Part shown: positions 21,150 to 32,734 of the stretch, in pieces
Numbering within the stretch: the stretch's first letter is position 1
Layout: the number at the start of each line of letters is the position of its first letter
Source: Ligula intestinalis
Lineage: Eukaryota; Platyhelminthes; Cestoda; Diphyllobothriidea; Diphyllobothriidae
Assembly: GCA_036362985.1 (NCBI GenBank)
Contig: JAYGXS010000004.1
Coordinates: 34,291,250 to 34,355,249, forward strand
Length of the DNA: 64,000 nucleotides
Direction: 5' to 3'
The notes under the pieces: model-generated
Seen by the model: the letters and a program-made list of their open reading frames with translations, nothing else
Databases searched by the model: none
Told to the model about the DNA's origin: nothing
Translations under genes and position numbers: made by a program

Positions 21150-24100
21150 ATGTATTTCTGCCTACAATATATTTCAGCCATCGAGCGGCTGCTGGCGGGT
21201 CTCGGGAGCGAACCCTAAAGCACAACGGAAGGACTGACCACGTAAATGCTCTTTGAGCGTTAATTCACCAATCGAAAATAAGTACCAAAGCGACGGAAGC
21301 CGTTTGCTGACAGTCATGCGAGTCTTAATAAACTAACTGCATGACTCTATTCTGTGCCGAGGACTGTGTACGGAAAACACTTACTAATACGAGAGCTTAG
21401 CTATGTCTGAGTATACTCGGATCCGGCTGCGTCAAATCCAGATTATTGTTTAGAAGAGAGCTCCGAAGACCAAACAGCACCCACTTCGGCAAATACACGA
21501 AGCGCCACGGCAGCCGCGAACGGAAATCACCTCGCTTCTGTAGATTGATTCCGTAGTGAGAAAGTACTGTTTAGAGGCCTCTAAAAATCGATGACGAGCT
21601 TGAGGTCAAACGGTCCAAAAACCATGACGAACATTTGAGCATTTACGGTATTCTTTCTGGACTGACAATGGATTCGTCCGCATAAAACACGGGAACTGCA
21701 ACCTTAGCAGCATTTAGCGGAAACGTGACCGATTGAAGTGATTTCCTTCGAGGCTGCATTTAAAAAAACTAAACAACTCGTGCAAAAATGGATAGGAACA
21801 CTCGGGCTTTGGATTCATACCGCGTGTTAAACTTTTCTCACTGCAACGAAATTACTAGATCACGAGGGTAACTGACAAATATACATTAAGAACACGTCCT
21901 GACCATAAATGTATCTGAATATTTGGGTCGAACTTCATCAATTACCGCAACGTAAATCAAAATAATGTGTAAAATGCACGCAGACAATCAGTACAATAAG
22001 CAGAGATTACGCGATATGCCGTGCTGCTGGCAGCACGTACTAGCTCAAAGCCCAACCACATGTTTCGCCGATATTCTGCAACTGCATGACAAAGCTACAA
22101 GAGATTCTGATAATTAATAAGTCTTCCAATCTTTCCCATCTACTGTCTAATAACTATTCCACTTTCTTAATTGCTGCTTTTTAACTTCCTCCAAAACTGT
22201 TCGCTATATTGGAGTAAATTAGTCGCAAATACTTTTTATCGGTGCAGATCAAAATACCACATGAATACTTGGTCAACCGTTCCTCAGCCAGGCAGTGTTG
22301 ACTTTTTACCACACATCACTCAAGTCAGACACGGGCTAAGCTATCGCAGCGTAACCTCAAAGGTAGGCTATTTTGACACTGAATATATAGAGTAAATGCT
22401 TTTTTCAATCAATTGACCACGTTTCTCGTCATAATAATTACCTGCTTTTACCAAAAGGGTATAAATTTATTAAAAAATACACAGACGTATCGATGTTGTT
22501 AGTTGGATTTCAACTTGTTGAGTATGTTTAAGAGTAAAAATCAATTTTCCGATCTTCCTTCTCGTCATATCATCTCGGAATGCAAACTAATTCACTTATA
22601 CAGTACGGTAACTAATACGAAAGTGATTTTAAACAAAACTTCTTATTCTTAGTAAAAAATATAGTGTCCATATCAGTATTGGACTACAGTTTAAGTGTAA
22701 CGTTCTACTTGAACATGTTGTAGCGATTTATGCTATGCTTTTCAAAATTTTGAAACATTATAATTTATTTTAATCCATTTAAGCCTTGGTAGTCAGTCGC
22801 TGAGTTAGTTAAGTAAGTTACGACCAACTATTTTATAATCTCTTTTCGTGAGTTTGACCCTTAAGAGATCTAAGGGATTTAGGGTAAAAAAGAGACGATA
22901 CAATTCATAACTAAATCAGCAATTTAAAATCAGCCTACTCTTTAGCTTACACGTATTTCGAAAGTTATTAATCCAGTCTCTTTCCATACGCATGTTCAGT
23001 GCCCTTTCAATAAATATTTCTTTTCTCTATTTAGGCAGTCTACGTTTTGGGCTTTTAAATATCTTCATCAAGGACTGGCTAAAGTTAATTCATGATATCA
23101 ATTTATTTTTCTTTAACGCATTGAAAGGAAACTTCGTTTAACTGTGTAAATGTGCCATGAATCCACTAGTCGACTGGTAACCTCTAACTGATCACGTGTT
23201 AGATATTTTTTAGTGGCTGCCAAATAGACTGCGGGAAATAAATGCTGAAGATTATCTAATGCCCCAAAAAATAAGGTTTCTAGACACGGAAGCTCAGTCA
23301 TACTTACAGCCATGACCGGCAGTTATACAGATAGATTATTTCTTCACCTGGATTTGTCAAAACGCACAACTGATATGACTCTCAATGTTACTTACACATA
23401 GGTTCCAGGTTAGATGAAGGTGTTTTATCGGTTTAGGCTATTGCCATGAGAAAATTTTCTAGTATTGTTTTACTTACATCATTATTCAAACGAAGTCATC
23501 ATAGGAAGTGGGATTTTAAGTCGGGTTCAGTAAACTTCTGAGATAAAGTGTTAGCAAGACACGGGAGTTGGAAAACCCTCTGTTTCGGGGGACCTCAGCT
23601 AGTTTCTAGGGAGATCGAAATTTATTTCAATTTAGCGTAAGGGATAAGTTTACTATCAAATAAAAGGTGAGCTTTTGATTAAGCTGACTGTTAAGACTAG
23701 GATTTGAGTGAAGTTGAGGGTCCACTTTAGAATTACCATTTATACGAATTGTGTGGTTTTTAAGTCACTAATATTACACCTTCCTGGAATCTCGCACAAA
23801 GCCACCTCTATGGCCGAAAGCTCCTCTTCCTGTGTCATAGCTCGGTGTTTAATCATTGATTTAGCGTCTCATACAATGTTGTTCGCAACCGAGTTCTGTT
23901 AAAGCTAGGCTTGATTAAACTCAATTATCTTAATCATTTGTAAATCTTAATGCAAATGCAGCCATTTAATATATTGTACCTAAAAGCGCTCAAGTAGCAG
24001 TAAGCATTTAATTTAAAAAATGCAGTTTACATAAACCAATTCAAAGTGAAACATGCTAGTCATTTGAACCAACCCTTATCACAGGGTTACGTGCAGAAAA

Positions 24101-25599
24101 CGCGAAATAAGTCTGCTTGAAGTCAGCAACGAGGTGTAAAATGTTTCTTTCAGTGTTCCTGGCCTCTTTACGCAAGATATTATAAATTAAGCAAGACGCT
24201 CTGAGGGCCATTAGCTGCCAGTTTTGCCAAACTGGTGTTAAGGCGTTTCCCGAGTTCGATTTAGAATAAATGCTACTAGTTTATGAAGTGAACGTGTTGA
24301 TTAGAAACAGAGGGCTGCCGCCTCCTTATTTCCGTCGATGACAGTATAGGCGTTACAAGCGTTGACTCACAATTTTTGACATCAGAACGGAAATTTGTAC
24401 TTACTGTCTGGCAGTCATAACGTCTACAGCACTTCCCAGCACACAGGAACACTTCGCACCTTAGAGCACGTGCCCAACGAGACACCTGATTAAACTAGGT
24501 TGTTGAAAGGTTTCACACTTGTTGACGAACTTGCCACCAGTTTTCTGATCGTCAAGAGCATTTTACTTCAGTTGATATCAGAGCCTATACCACGCCCCTT
24601 TTCAGTATAGGGACGTTTGTATTTGATCGGATTGTGGCAATTGTTTTCTTTGGAACTCAAGTAGGTAGTTACTTAGCCATGAATAATGTTTGTGGAGAAA
24701 GGGATACCAAAAACAAAAAGACGAGGAGTAGATCCTTTCAGAAGCCGACAGTCTGGTGTTACTGAACTATCTTAAGATCAGGTAGAAAAGCCCTACTCTA
24801 ATAATGTTGTAGAGTAGAAAGCACTTTTCAAAATTTAAGTTATCGTTTCATGAGATAGCACATCTATAGTAGAGAATAGCGCGTCCGAATATATAAGTAT
24901 GAATAAAATGCAATCTTGAGAAATATTATGGCATTTCCCGAAGTTCCAAAAGCGGATAAGGTCACGTGGCCGAAGGTGAATATCATGCCGGAGTTCAGGG
25001 GATTTGATCGTTTATTGAGTAACATATAACGTTTCGAGTTGATGGGTTTTGCGCTTTTTAGATAATTGAATCGTTGGTAACGTCCGCACTTGGGTAATGG
25101 ACAGAATAATAATGGATAATATTGGTAGGTATACTCCAGCTTTACAAACAATACGCGATGTAATGAAAGCAGTTCCTGCCTGAATGCGAATCCAGAACCT
25201 ATTTATTTATGTTCTGACACTGATGATGCCGACGTCCGCACTCCACAATCAACTGGTACAATATGCTTAGGAGTCTTTACATTATGAACTACCTCTACTA
25301 TTTAACACGCAAACTGTATGCACAAAGGTGTGCTTTCCTCTGAAAAAAGTTAATTTTCGCAAATATTGTTTCTGCTGTTGAAATTTAAAAATATTTTGAG
25401 TATTTCATTGTTAAGTCAGTGTTAATATTGTTGACCATCGCGTCCAAACATATTTTACACTAAGCACCGCACTTTTGTTGTTCATTCTCACCTTATATTG
25501 TTAAAATTTGAGAATACTGTCTGCTGTTTTCTGATAGTTGAAGGCCCGAGAAGCTAATGCAGTCTGACATCAAAACAATGTAGTAAACTGGCTCAAATC
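21150..25599. other. No recognisable gene
   Basis: AT-leaning DNA with frames under 75 codons. I saw no splice-bounded exon, RNA gene or repeat with inverted ends. Confidence 0.5.
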
Positions 25600-25604
25600 C
25601 ATAT

Positions 25605-25690
25605 TATATTCATGGGTCAGATATGGCCAGCTGATAACGTCTAGTGAGCCAGAATATGTTATTCCATTCTCCCGTCTGTATTGGCTGTCC
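25605..25690 (+). mobile_element. SINE core fragment
   Basis: The segment GCCAGCTGATAACGTCTAGT followed by GAGCCAGAATATG matches the core of the plus-strand SINE at 55575-55770 (CCAGCTGACGACGTCTACTG). Confidence 0.45.
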
Positions 25691-25849
25691 TTCCTGTATA
25701 CCCAATCCTTGTTGCTATGCAATTGCCTGCGAAGGTTTTAGATAGAGCCGAAGACAGCATCGGCAATTATACTTCTCGTATCCTGATCAGTAAACGTACT
25801 TGTACCATAGTTAACATTTATCGCTCTCAATCCACATAACAACTATTCT

Positions 25850-25995
25850 GCGGCGCTATGACAGAATGATGATGAGTGCAAATTCCGGGTTCAACTCTCA
25901 AGTCACCCACATCTATTGTTGAATATGACTGACTGACGACGGCAAATCAGCCATAAAAATGACCTACATACTCTTCCCTGAGTTTGTTGGTAGCC
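25850..25995 (+). mobile_element. tRNA-derived SINE copy
   Basis: B-box-like GGGTTCAACTC at 25887-25897 is followed by the core ATATGACTGACTGACGACGG and a segment resembling CAGCCATAAAAATGACC. The order head-then-core is the same as in the other copies. Confidence 0.5.
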
Positions 25996-25999
25996 GTTC

Positions 26000-26302
26000 C
26001 TGCAAAAAAAAAACTTGCTGAAGGATTGGAAAACTTTCCATGACGCTAGCAGTTGCCTTTCAAACATTGCATGAATAAGTTTATGGCGTAGTGTTTATTC
26101 GTGTAGGTGGTCGTGCTCAAAGCTGTAATTGTATCAGGTCCTCGAATAAACCCTTTTTGGGTCAACGCTGGCCTCAGCATGAATGCAGCTAAGGTATTGC
26201 CTAACACGAGAATTGCCGAAAGTTATTTGAAGTTGAGCCGCAGTTTGCTCACTCTACCAATTATCTCTTAGCAGCAATATAGTTTTTTTAATGACCGAAG
26301 TG
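26000..26302. other. No recognisable feature
   Basis: Nothing recognised between the SINE and the family B element. Confidence 0.45.
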
Positions 26303-27700
26303 TTTGAGCAAGGTGAAGATAACAAATTAAGCATAATGTATTGACGTCATACAATTATGTGACGACTAATGCATCATCGGATATTTTCATGTCAAACATT
26401 GAACGAAAAATGGCCAAACATATAGAAAAAGACTCCTTTTTATCGACGATACGTGGATGACAATTTTTTCAAAGTCGAAAACCCTAAAGAGGGGAACTGA
26501 ACGAAGCACATGAGTAGATCAACTTTAGGATCGAGCATGAGAAGGACGACACACTAGCTTTCCTAGACGTGCTTCTACGCAGGCAGGCAGAGTGTTCCAT
26601 CCAAAGTTCCATCTTCTGGAAAACCACGCGGAAAGGGCAATACATCCACTTCCTTAGGTTCGTTCCAATCCAAAGGGAATCAAGCTTGGTATTTTGCCTT
26701 TTCAATAGAGCTGCTAGAATCTGTTGTACGGATACGATCGATGAAGGGATGCGTTTCCTCAAGAAAGTCTTTATTGAAAATGGCTATCCTGAGAAATTCA
26801 TCGACAAGTATAGCAAACGCACACAAGTAATTTCTACCACAATATCCGTGGCAAAAAAGCCATTGAGCAACTTCCTCCCCTTCAAGAAAAAAAATACTGT
26901 GTCCAACGTGATCAAGCGTAGGCTTAGATGCACAATTGAAAGAACTTACCCCGCCTCCAAATTGTTGTACATAAGCACAACAATGACTATTCCAGTAAGA
27001 CCAACCAAAGATGCTCTGCCGATGCACCCCACCTCAAACTGCGTTTAATAGTTTACATGTAGGTGCGAATGCAAAAACATAGGGCGCACGCAAAGGCAGT
27101 TGGCAACATGGTCGGCTGAGCACATGCCGAAGTGACTGCTCAAGGCGGAAAATAAAATACCGAAGAGCTCAATCACTAAGCGCTTTGTGGATACTGGCCA
27201 TACTGTTGACCAAAAGACCGCGTTTAAGGTCGTACTTCGGACGGCGACCGGACGTCTCCTACGGTTTGCCGAGGCTGCTTCAATACACAGAGGAAAACCA
27301 GAACTCTGTAAGCAGCTGGATCGTGTGATCAACCTCGCATTGCCATGGTAACGATCGATCACTCCAGTCCCTCTCACGCCTTCCCCCTCGCTCCCCCCCC
27401 CCCATGACCGACTGCTGCCCTGTAAGTTGCTCCCCCCTTTAATCACACTTCACAGGCTTTCACTGTTACCTGAACCACCTTGCTGTGATAATTACCTCCC
27501 ATCTCCTCTACCCCTCACTAAGCACCCACATTTTTGACTTATTTTTTCCCACCCTATTTACCTATTAAGCTTCTTTCTTCTAATTGGACTGTCAATGTAC
27601 TATAATAACAGGCAATGACCGCTGGCAGATGAAGTAGAGGTCACGAAATTGTATGACGTCAATACGTTCTGCTCAATTTGTGATCTTCGCCTTGTTTAAA
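26303..27700 (+). mobile_element. Penelope-like element, family B, decayed
   Basis: Inverted ends at 26303-26383 and 27620-27700 (position x pairs with 54003 minus x; central block TATTGACGTCATACAATT) flank a degenerate RT / GIY-YIG frame. The layout is the same as family A, but the terminal sequences are unrelated. A run of 11 C (27393-27403) lies in the 3' UTR. I cannot make a full hammerhead: the sense end has GGCAGATGAAG and CACGAAATT, but the core reads CAGATGA. Confidence 0.75.
26440..27352 (+). pseudogene. Decayed PLE reverse transcriptase / GIY-YIG ORF, family B
   Basis: Pieces in different frames read as one PLE. RRYVDDNFF (catalytic YVDD) lies near 26448-26474. The DTLAFLDVLLRRQ block is near 26551-26586. 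A long frame to 27048 covers FIENGYPEKFIDKYSKR and the linker. The final domain runs from CECKNIGR at 27064 to a terminal NLALPW at about 27350. There are several stops and frame shifts. The GIY-YIG core is altered: IGRTQRQL remains, but its usual first strand was not found. The 5' RT blocks are missing. Confidence 0.75.
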
Positions 27701-30515
27701 TTTCTTCCGGGAAAACAATGTTTTAATCTAAGTGTCACCTCACTTCTTGTATCAAAAACCTTCAAAATTTATTTAGGCCACCAAACATTTTCCACCACTA
27801 TCGAACTATAGAGGCAAACGACTGTTGTTATTGTTATCTTAACTGCTTTCCGTGGGGGAAAATGATACCCCACGGACAGGTCCATGCTGACATTCATTGC
27901 AGGGTTGGCTAATAAAAAGTGAGCTTTGTCGCAGACATACCACAGATCTTTTTAACCCTGTTAACAGTCTGCCCAAGTTGCTGAAATGATTTTTTGAATC
28001 TATAGTAAGTGGCTGCATTCAATAGGTCTTTTCATGTCGTTTTTTAAGGTCAGTTTAACATGGTGAAAGGCAATTGTTTACTGAATTTCTGAAGGATTAA
28101 ATAAGGTAGACTCTTACAAGGCCATTAGACTAACTGATAATGAGATCATGTAAGCTTTACTATGCGATTATAAAGGAATACTAAAATATGCGTTTCTATC
28201 TCAAACTAGCACCAATTATGCAGAACAGTTTTGAATATAAAAACCTCAGCTAATGCTACATTGGTAGGTGCAAAAACTGCGCAATTAATTTAAAAAAGTA
28301 ATTTGCACTCAACGAAAACGTGTACCTATCGCAATGATTCGAGTTTGAATACGTCCTTATGACAGTCTTTATCTTTAGAGGAACTTATATATCAATGAAA
28401 TTGCGAGGGGTTGGTTTTTCTCCAAGATCACTGACATACCTATAGTTTAGATAAGATTCTTTTCCATTTTTTGCGGCATGTTTCAGCTGATAGAAGTTCG
28501 ATACCATGATGAGTTTTCCAATGTTTCTCTTGGAATGTCGGCGTAGTAAGCAATAAAGTATTCCTCAATCCTTCCAAGATAGCTAGGGATGTTTATTTTT
28601 ATACTTCCGGTCAACTCCCCCTTGAACCTGAAGTAATTTGTCCTGAGCACTTTAACCCAAATTCATACCTGGTGTATACCGCAACACTTCTCTAGATGTG
28701 GGTGTAAAAATCTTGGAACTCAAACCGGGATTCTTTGGGCATTCAGCATCATGTTGTCTAATGCTTTTCTGTGGAGCAATGGGCCTGTTGTCCTGCGTCT
28801 CAAAACACAATGTTAGGAGAATGCCACAATCTGGATGCCGAAGACGCTCCCATCGTCTTCAGTATTTCCCGTTAAAACTGGCAGGTATCAACCAGACATA
28901 GCTCGGCCATACGCTCACAGCTCGCACTAACGGTCCAGAGACAACAGCCTAACACTTGGTGGAATAATTTCTACTACCTTTCTAGTAATAGGCTATCCTA
29001 TATGGGATTTGTGCTAAACTTGCGTTCAATTTAACCATCAAGTGGGTCAGTAATGTAGCCAATCGCGGCTCCGTAGCATGTTTTTTTCAAAAACGGACGT
29101 TGATCAGCGAACACATGAATTCGAATGTTGCGGCTCTTGTAACAAACGGAGTAAATTATCGTGCTAGTTTACATTGGGCAATCAATGCCTACCAGCAAAC
29201 TGCAAAGGCCATCTGTTTATAAACGCCAATAGTCTTTTTTCATTCGAATAGCAAAAGAAAATATGTTAAGTGCACAAAAGCGCAACTTGTTTGCTAGCTC
29301 AACGAAGCTAATATTTCAAATACACCGCAAAGTGCCTTATAACTGTCACTTACTTCTGGTAGTCGTAAACACTACACTTCCATTGATTCGAGACCGTTTA
29401 AGATTAATTCATAACCTGCATACTCCTGATGTCGAAAGGATACGAATGAACTTTTGATTGCGCTCTTTACACCTACAGCTACAACATCTTTAAGACGTCA
29501 GCTTATTACAACTGCTTCGAGCGTAATTTTCCAACTACTTACAACGTACCAATTAACCGCTGTACAACTGTTAACGGATATTTTAAATTTGCTCATTGGA
29601 AGTGCATCGATATACTGTCAATAGTTTTACGGACGATACGACTTTTAAATAGCTATGCTTACTTTTTAATCCCCAATGTAATTATAAAGACACTTCTTTT
29701 TTTTCAAATTATATACTTTGGTCAGAATCTTTTACCTTCGGTATGTATTCAGTTTAAGTGACTTTGGTTACCATGCCTAGTGGAGGAGATTTCCCGTTGA
29801 GCGTGGCTCTAGACTGCCACACATTTGCAAATGTACAAATATGACATTTTCCCAAAACGAAACACCAAAGGAATTCTCACTATTTAATTTGTTGACAAGA
29901 TTTCCCTCGTTGCCTGCTATAAAAGCCGGCTAGCGTGAAGTTGCAAATGTTTTCACAAAAACATACCTTCTTCAATAATGCAATCGATTTTTCTAGGTTT
30001 AAATTTGAAGCACATATTTGGTAAATCAGACAAATTTTCGGTAAATATTTAAACATATGGAAACTGGGAAATAGATTGGCAAAAGAGAAAGAAATTATAA
30101 CATCTTTTAACCGATACAGTCCATGATTCAACCGTTTCAGTATCGCGACAGTCACCTTACTACATTTGTAGCGACAGATGAGGTAAATTAACGTCCACCA
30201 TTCGGTTCCTCCAAACTGCACGTCAGAAAAAATTAATTTGCAGGTCAGCAGGCATTTGATTACGGTCATTCAATTATTTGCCTTGGCCCAAAAATCAGCT
30301 GGCGACTAATTGCTATTTCTCAGGATAAACAAATAAATTTTAAACACTCCTGACCAATATCAATCCTATAATCGTCGTGTGATATTACAAAATTTCAGTC
30401 AGATTCACAGTCAAGTTCTTGTTATTTGATCGAATTATCTACTGGCATATATTCCGCATATTGTAAGATATATTCTGGTTGGTGGACAGATGTAGTGTTA
30501 TTGTTGTCAGGGTCG
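27701..30515. other. No recognisable gene; one short hairpin
   Basis: An 8-bp stem with a 10-base loop occurs at 27850-27875 (CCGTGGGG and CCCCACGG). Frames such as 29880-30269 (minus, 129 codons) are AT-rich without motifs. Confidence 0.45.
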
Positions 30516-30546
30516 GTGGGGGGAAGGGGGTGGGGGAGGGTTGGGG
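30516..30546 (+). repeat. G-rich tract able to form a G-quadruplex
   Basis: Five G-runs of 6, 5, 5, 3 and 4 bases separated by spacers of 1-2 bases. The motif is much denser than its surroundings. It lies about 335 bp upstream of the candidate ORF at 30881. Confidence 0.7.
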
Positions 30547-30880
30547 AAGTTGCGGTCAGGATGTCACTGCTTAGACGGGCCGGCGTCCAAGACAGGTGAA
30601 AAGGTGTGCGTGGTTGGATTCATCACCATTTAAATGTAGAGGCCTGATGAGAATTTTCGAAAACAAACGTATGTTCGCCAATTTATCTTCTGAAATTTTC
30701 AATGGGAATTTTCGCAAATTTAAGACATTTTCATTCACAACACTAGTTTTTCGTTAAATCTGTTGGCTTACCAACTTAGTTTATTTACCTGATGTATTAT
30801 TGACAAGCCCTCATTTGACACCCATTTTATAGAAAATAAAGCGCTGTCTTGCACTCAGAATCTCAAAAGAAACCTAGCCA

Positions 30881-31216
30881 ATGGCGGCTGCAACCAGTAC
30901 AGAAGGCATCGAGTCTACGCACATGTCAGAAAAGACAAAGGTGCTTTTCGATCAGCTGGACAAATACCTGACAGATCGTCTCCAGAAGTCGACGAATGCA
31001 GACCCTCTTCGAGACTCCTATCATCCTATTCCGTCACTTAAAATTGATGTCGATCAGTTGCGGAAAAGGCAGAAATCTCATCGACTATTAAATGGATATG
31101 AGTTTCAAGGTCAGAGACCAAATTTTCCAGGTGGTAAAGAGATTTTTGGGAAGTGGTGGGAAAAAGACGATTCATGTTATTTCAAAAATGCAATGCTTAA
31201 TCTAAAATGTATCTAA
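30881..31216 (+). CDS. Candidate host ORF or first coding exon, unrecognised protein
   Basis: An ATG in a good context (AGCCAATGG) opens a frame of 111 codons, with an in-frame TAG immediately upstream supporting this start. The protein is hydrophilic, with a helix-prone segment early on (SEKTKVLFDQLDKYLTDRLQ), a basic stretch (LRKRQKSHR) and a Trp-rich end (FGKWWEKDD). No signal peptide, membrane segment or known domain is seen. Possible splice donors lie inside it: AAG/GTCAGA at 31109/31110 and CAG/GTGGTA at 31130/31131. So it could be a first exon whose true product diverges after either point. Codon content looks more protein-like than other frames here. Confidence 0.5.
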   Translation: MAAATSTEGIESTHMSEKTKVLFDQLDKYLTDRLQKSTNADPLRDSYHPIPSLKIDVDQLRKRQKSHRLLNGYEFQGQRPNFPGGKEIFGKWWEKDDSCYFKNAMLNLKCI

Positions 31217-31483
31217 TAGGGCAATTTTATTCCTGCCTTTTGCGTAATGAATCGTGCTTTCTCTTGTGATGTCTTGTGTTTTCTTTACCAATCTACGCAA
31301 AGAGCAGTGCTTTGTTTGCACTTAAATATTTTCGTACATTCTTGAGGGTGGTTGTCTCTCAAGATGGCAACGTAATAAGTTATCAAAAGCCGTTGCACGT
31401 TTCAGAAAGAAAATAGTCAAATCTATGCATATTATGTTTGAAAACAACAAGTTTCAAAGTGTTTAAGTAGTAAATAGTGTTCC
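31217..31483. other. No recognisable feature
   Basis: If 30881 begins a spliced gene, this would be its intron or 3' UTR. Nothing else is seen. Confidence 0.4.
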
Positions 31484-31569
31484 AAAGAAGAAGATGCGAT
31501 TTCTGGAACAAGGGCGTTATTTTCCTGACGTTTCGAAGACGTTTTGACGTTCTTTGAATGTCAGCCGTC

Positions 31570-32517
31570 TTCTTGAACATTCAATTTACGATGGAGGAAG
31601 AGGAAAACAAACAGCTGGCCTTCCTGGATGACCTCGTTTGCCGCAAAGACGAAAGTGACCTAAAAACTAAAGTGTTCAGGAAAGCAACCAACACCATACA
31701 AATCCTGAACTACAACAGCAACCACCCAATCTGTCAAAAATGCAGCTGCGTAAGAGCGCTATTCCGGCGCGTTGAAACACACTGCAGCGAAGCAGACGAC
31801 AAAGTTGCAGAATTACAATATGTTTGACGGGTACTGAGAGCAAATAGTTACCTGCGCAATATTTCCAATCAATGCACACGAAAACGAGAGAAGAAGCCAA
31901 GTCCAACTGGTCCAAGCATTTGGTGGGCCCTTCCGTACATGAAGAATGTTTCGCAAGCGGTCAGCCATCTCCTCACCCCATTTGGAAGTGGAGTTGCGCA
32001 CAGGCCAGAAGCAACCATCAGGCACCGGATCATGAGGCCGAAAGACCCACTGGCACGCCAGGAAACGGCTGGAGTCGTTTATCGGATTTGGTGTAGTTGT
32101 GAACAAAGCCACTACCTCGGAGAAACCGGGAGATTACTCCGGACGCGAATGGCCGAGCATGCAGCGGCGGTAAGGAAGAAAGACCCTAATTCCCAGGTTG
32201 CAGCTCATTCTACGGGACCCGGCCATATTTTCAAGTTTGACGAGGCCGAAATCCTCGCAAGAGGTGACAACCGCGTGAGTCGCGAGCTTCTCCAGTTATG
32301 GTTCTCTGGCCTCCAGTCTTTCAACAAGCGCAAAGATTTGGCGTTCCCATACGGTGAACTGAGACATTTCCTGAGCGAGAAAATCCCTCACGTGGGAAGG
32401 ACTGGGCGCAACGACAACTCTGATGACAGCGGGCATAATTGTCGCGCAATTATCAACCCCACATCTGAAGCGGACAAGAACGCCATGATAATTAATGAGC
32501 CACCACCCCACCAATAA
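31570..32517 (+). pseudogene. PLE RT fragment plus nearly intact GIY-YIG domain
   Basis: The frame starts downstream of the YVDD motif, at NIQFTMEEEENKQLAFLD (31569 on), and is open to a stop at 31825-31827. After a frame shift the second half (31939-32517, 192 codons) reads the linker and a GIY-YIG domain: GVVYRIWCSC, then HYLGETGRLLRTRMAEH, with the usual Arg and the C-x-C pair just before the second block. It continues to a stop at 32517. The endonuclease part alone has no disabling change that I can see, but the RT catalytic region is lost. Confidence 0.8.
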
Positions 32518-32648
32518 AGACCTCAAGCGGTGGCTAAAGGAACTGACAATTATAGTACGCACACGGTTGACCACTATGAACTATAAATACCGTGTTACCT
32601 TTGCATGTATCACCCTATCTGCACTTATGTTTCAGACTGTTCTTCAAT

Positions 32649-32695
32649 TAGCTATGATTAAGAATTCCCGAGGGAATCCGAAACGTCAGGAAAAT
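32649..32695 (+). ncRNA. Degenerate hammerhead site
   Basis: Stem II (ATTCC/GGAAT), GAAACGTC and the following AGG are kept. The first core reads CTATGATTA where CTGATGA is expected. Probably inactive. Confidence 0.5.
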
Positions 32696-32734
32696 AAAGT
32701 TCTTTTTTCCAGTGATCGCAACTTCTTCTTCTGA

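Larger units (their letters stand above)
31484..32731 (+). mobile_element. Penelope-like element, family A copy 4
   Basis: Short inverted ends (about 31484-31536 and 32679-32731; centre TTTTCCTGACGTTTCG) flank a 5'-truncated RT and a well-kept GIY-YIG frame. The sense 3' end reads GAAACGTCAGGAAAATAAAG, equivalent to the family A terminus. The inverted left end is much shorter than in copies 1 and 2. Confidence 0.8.
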
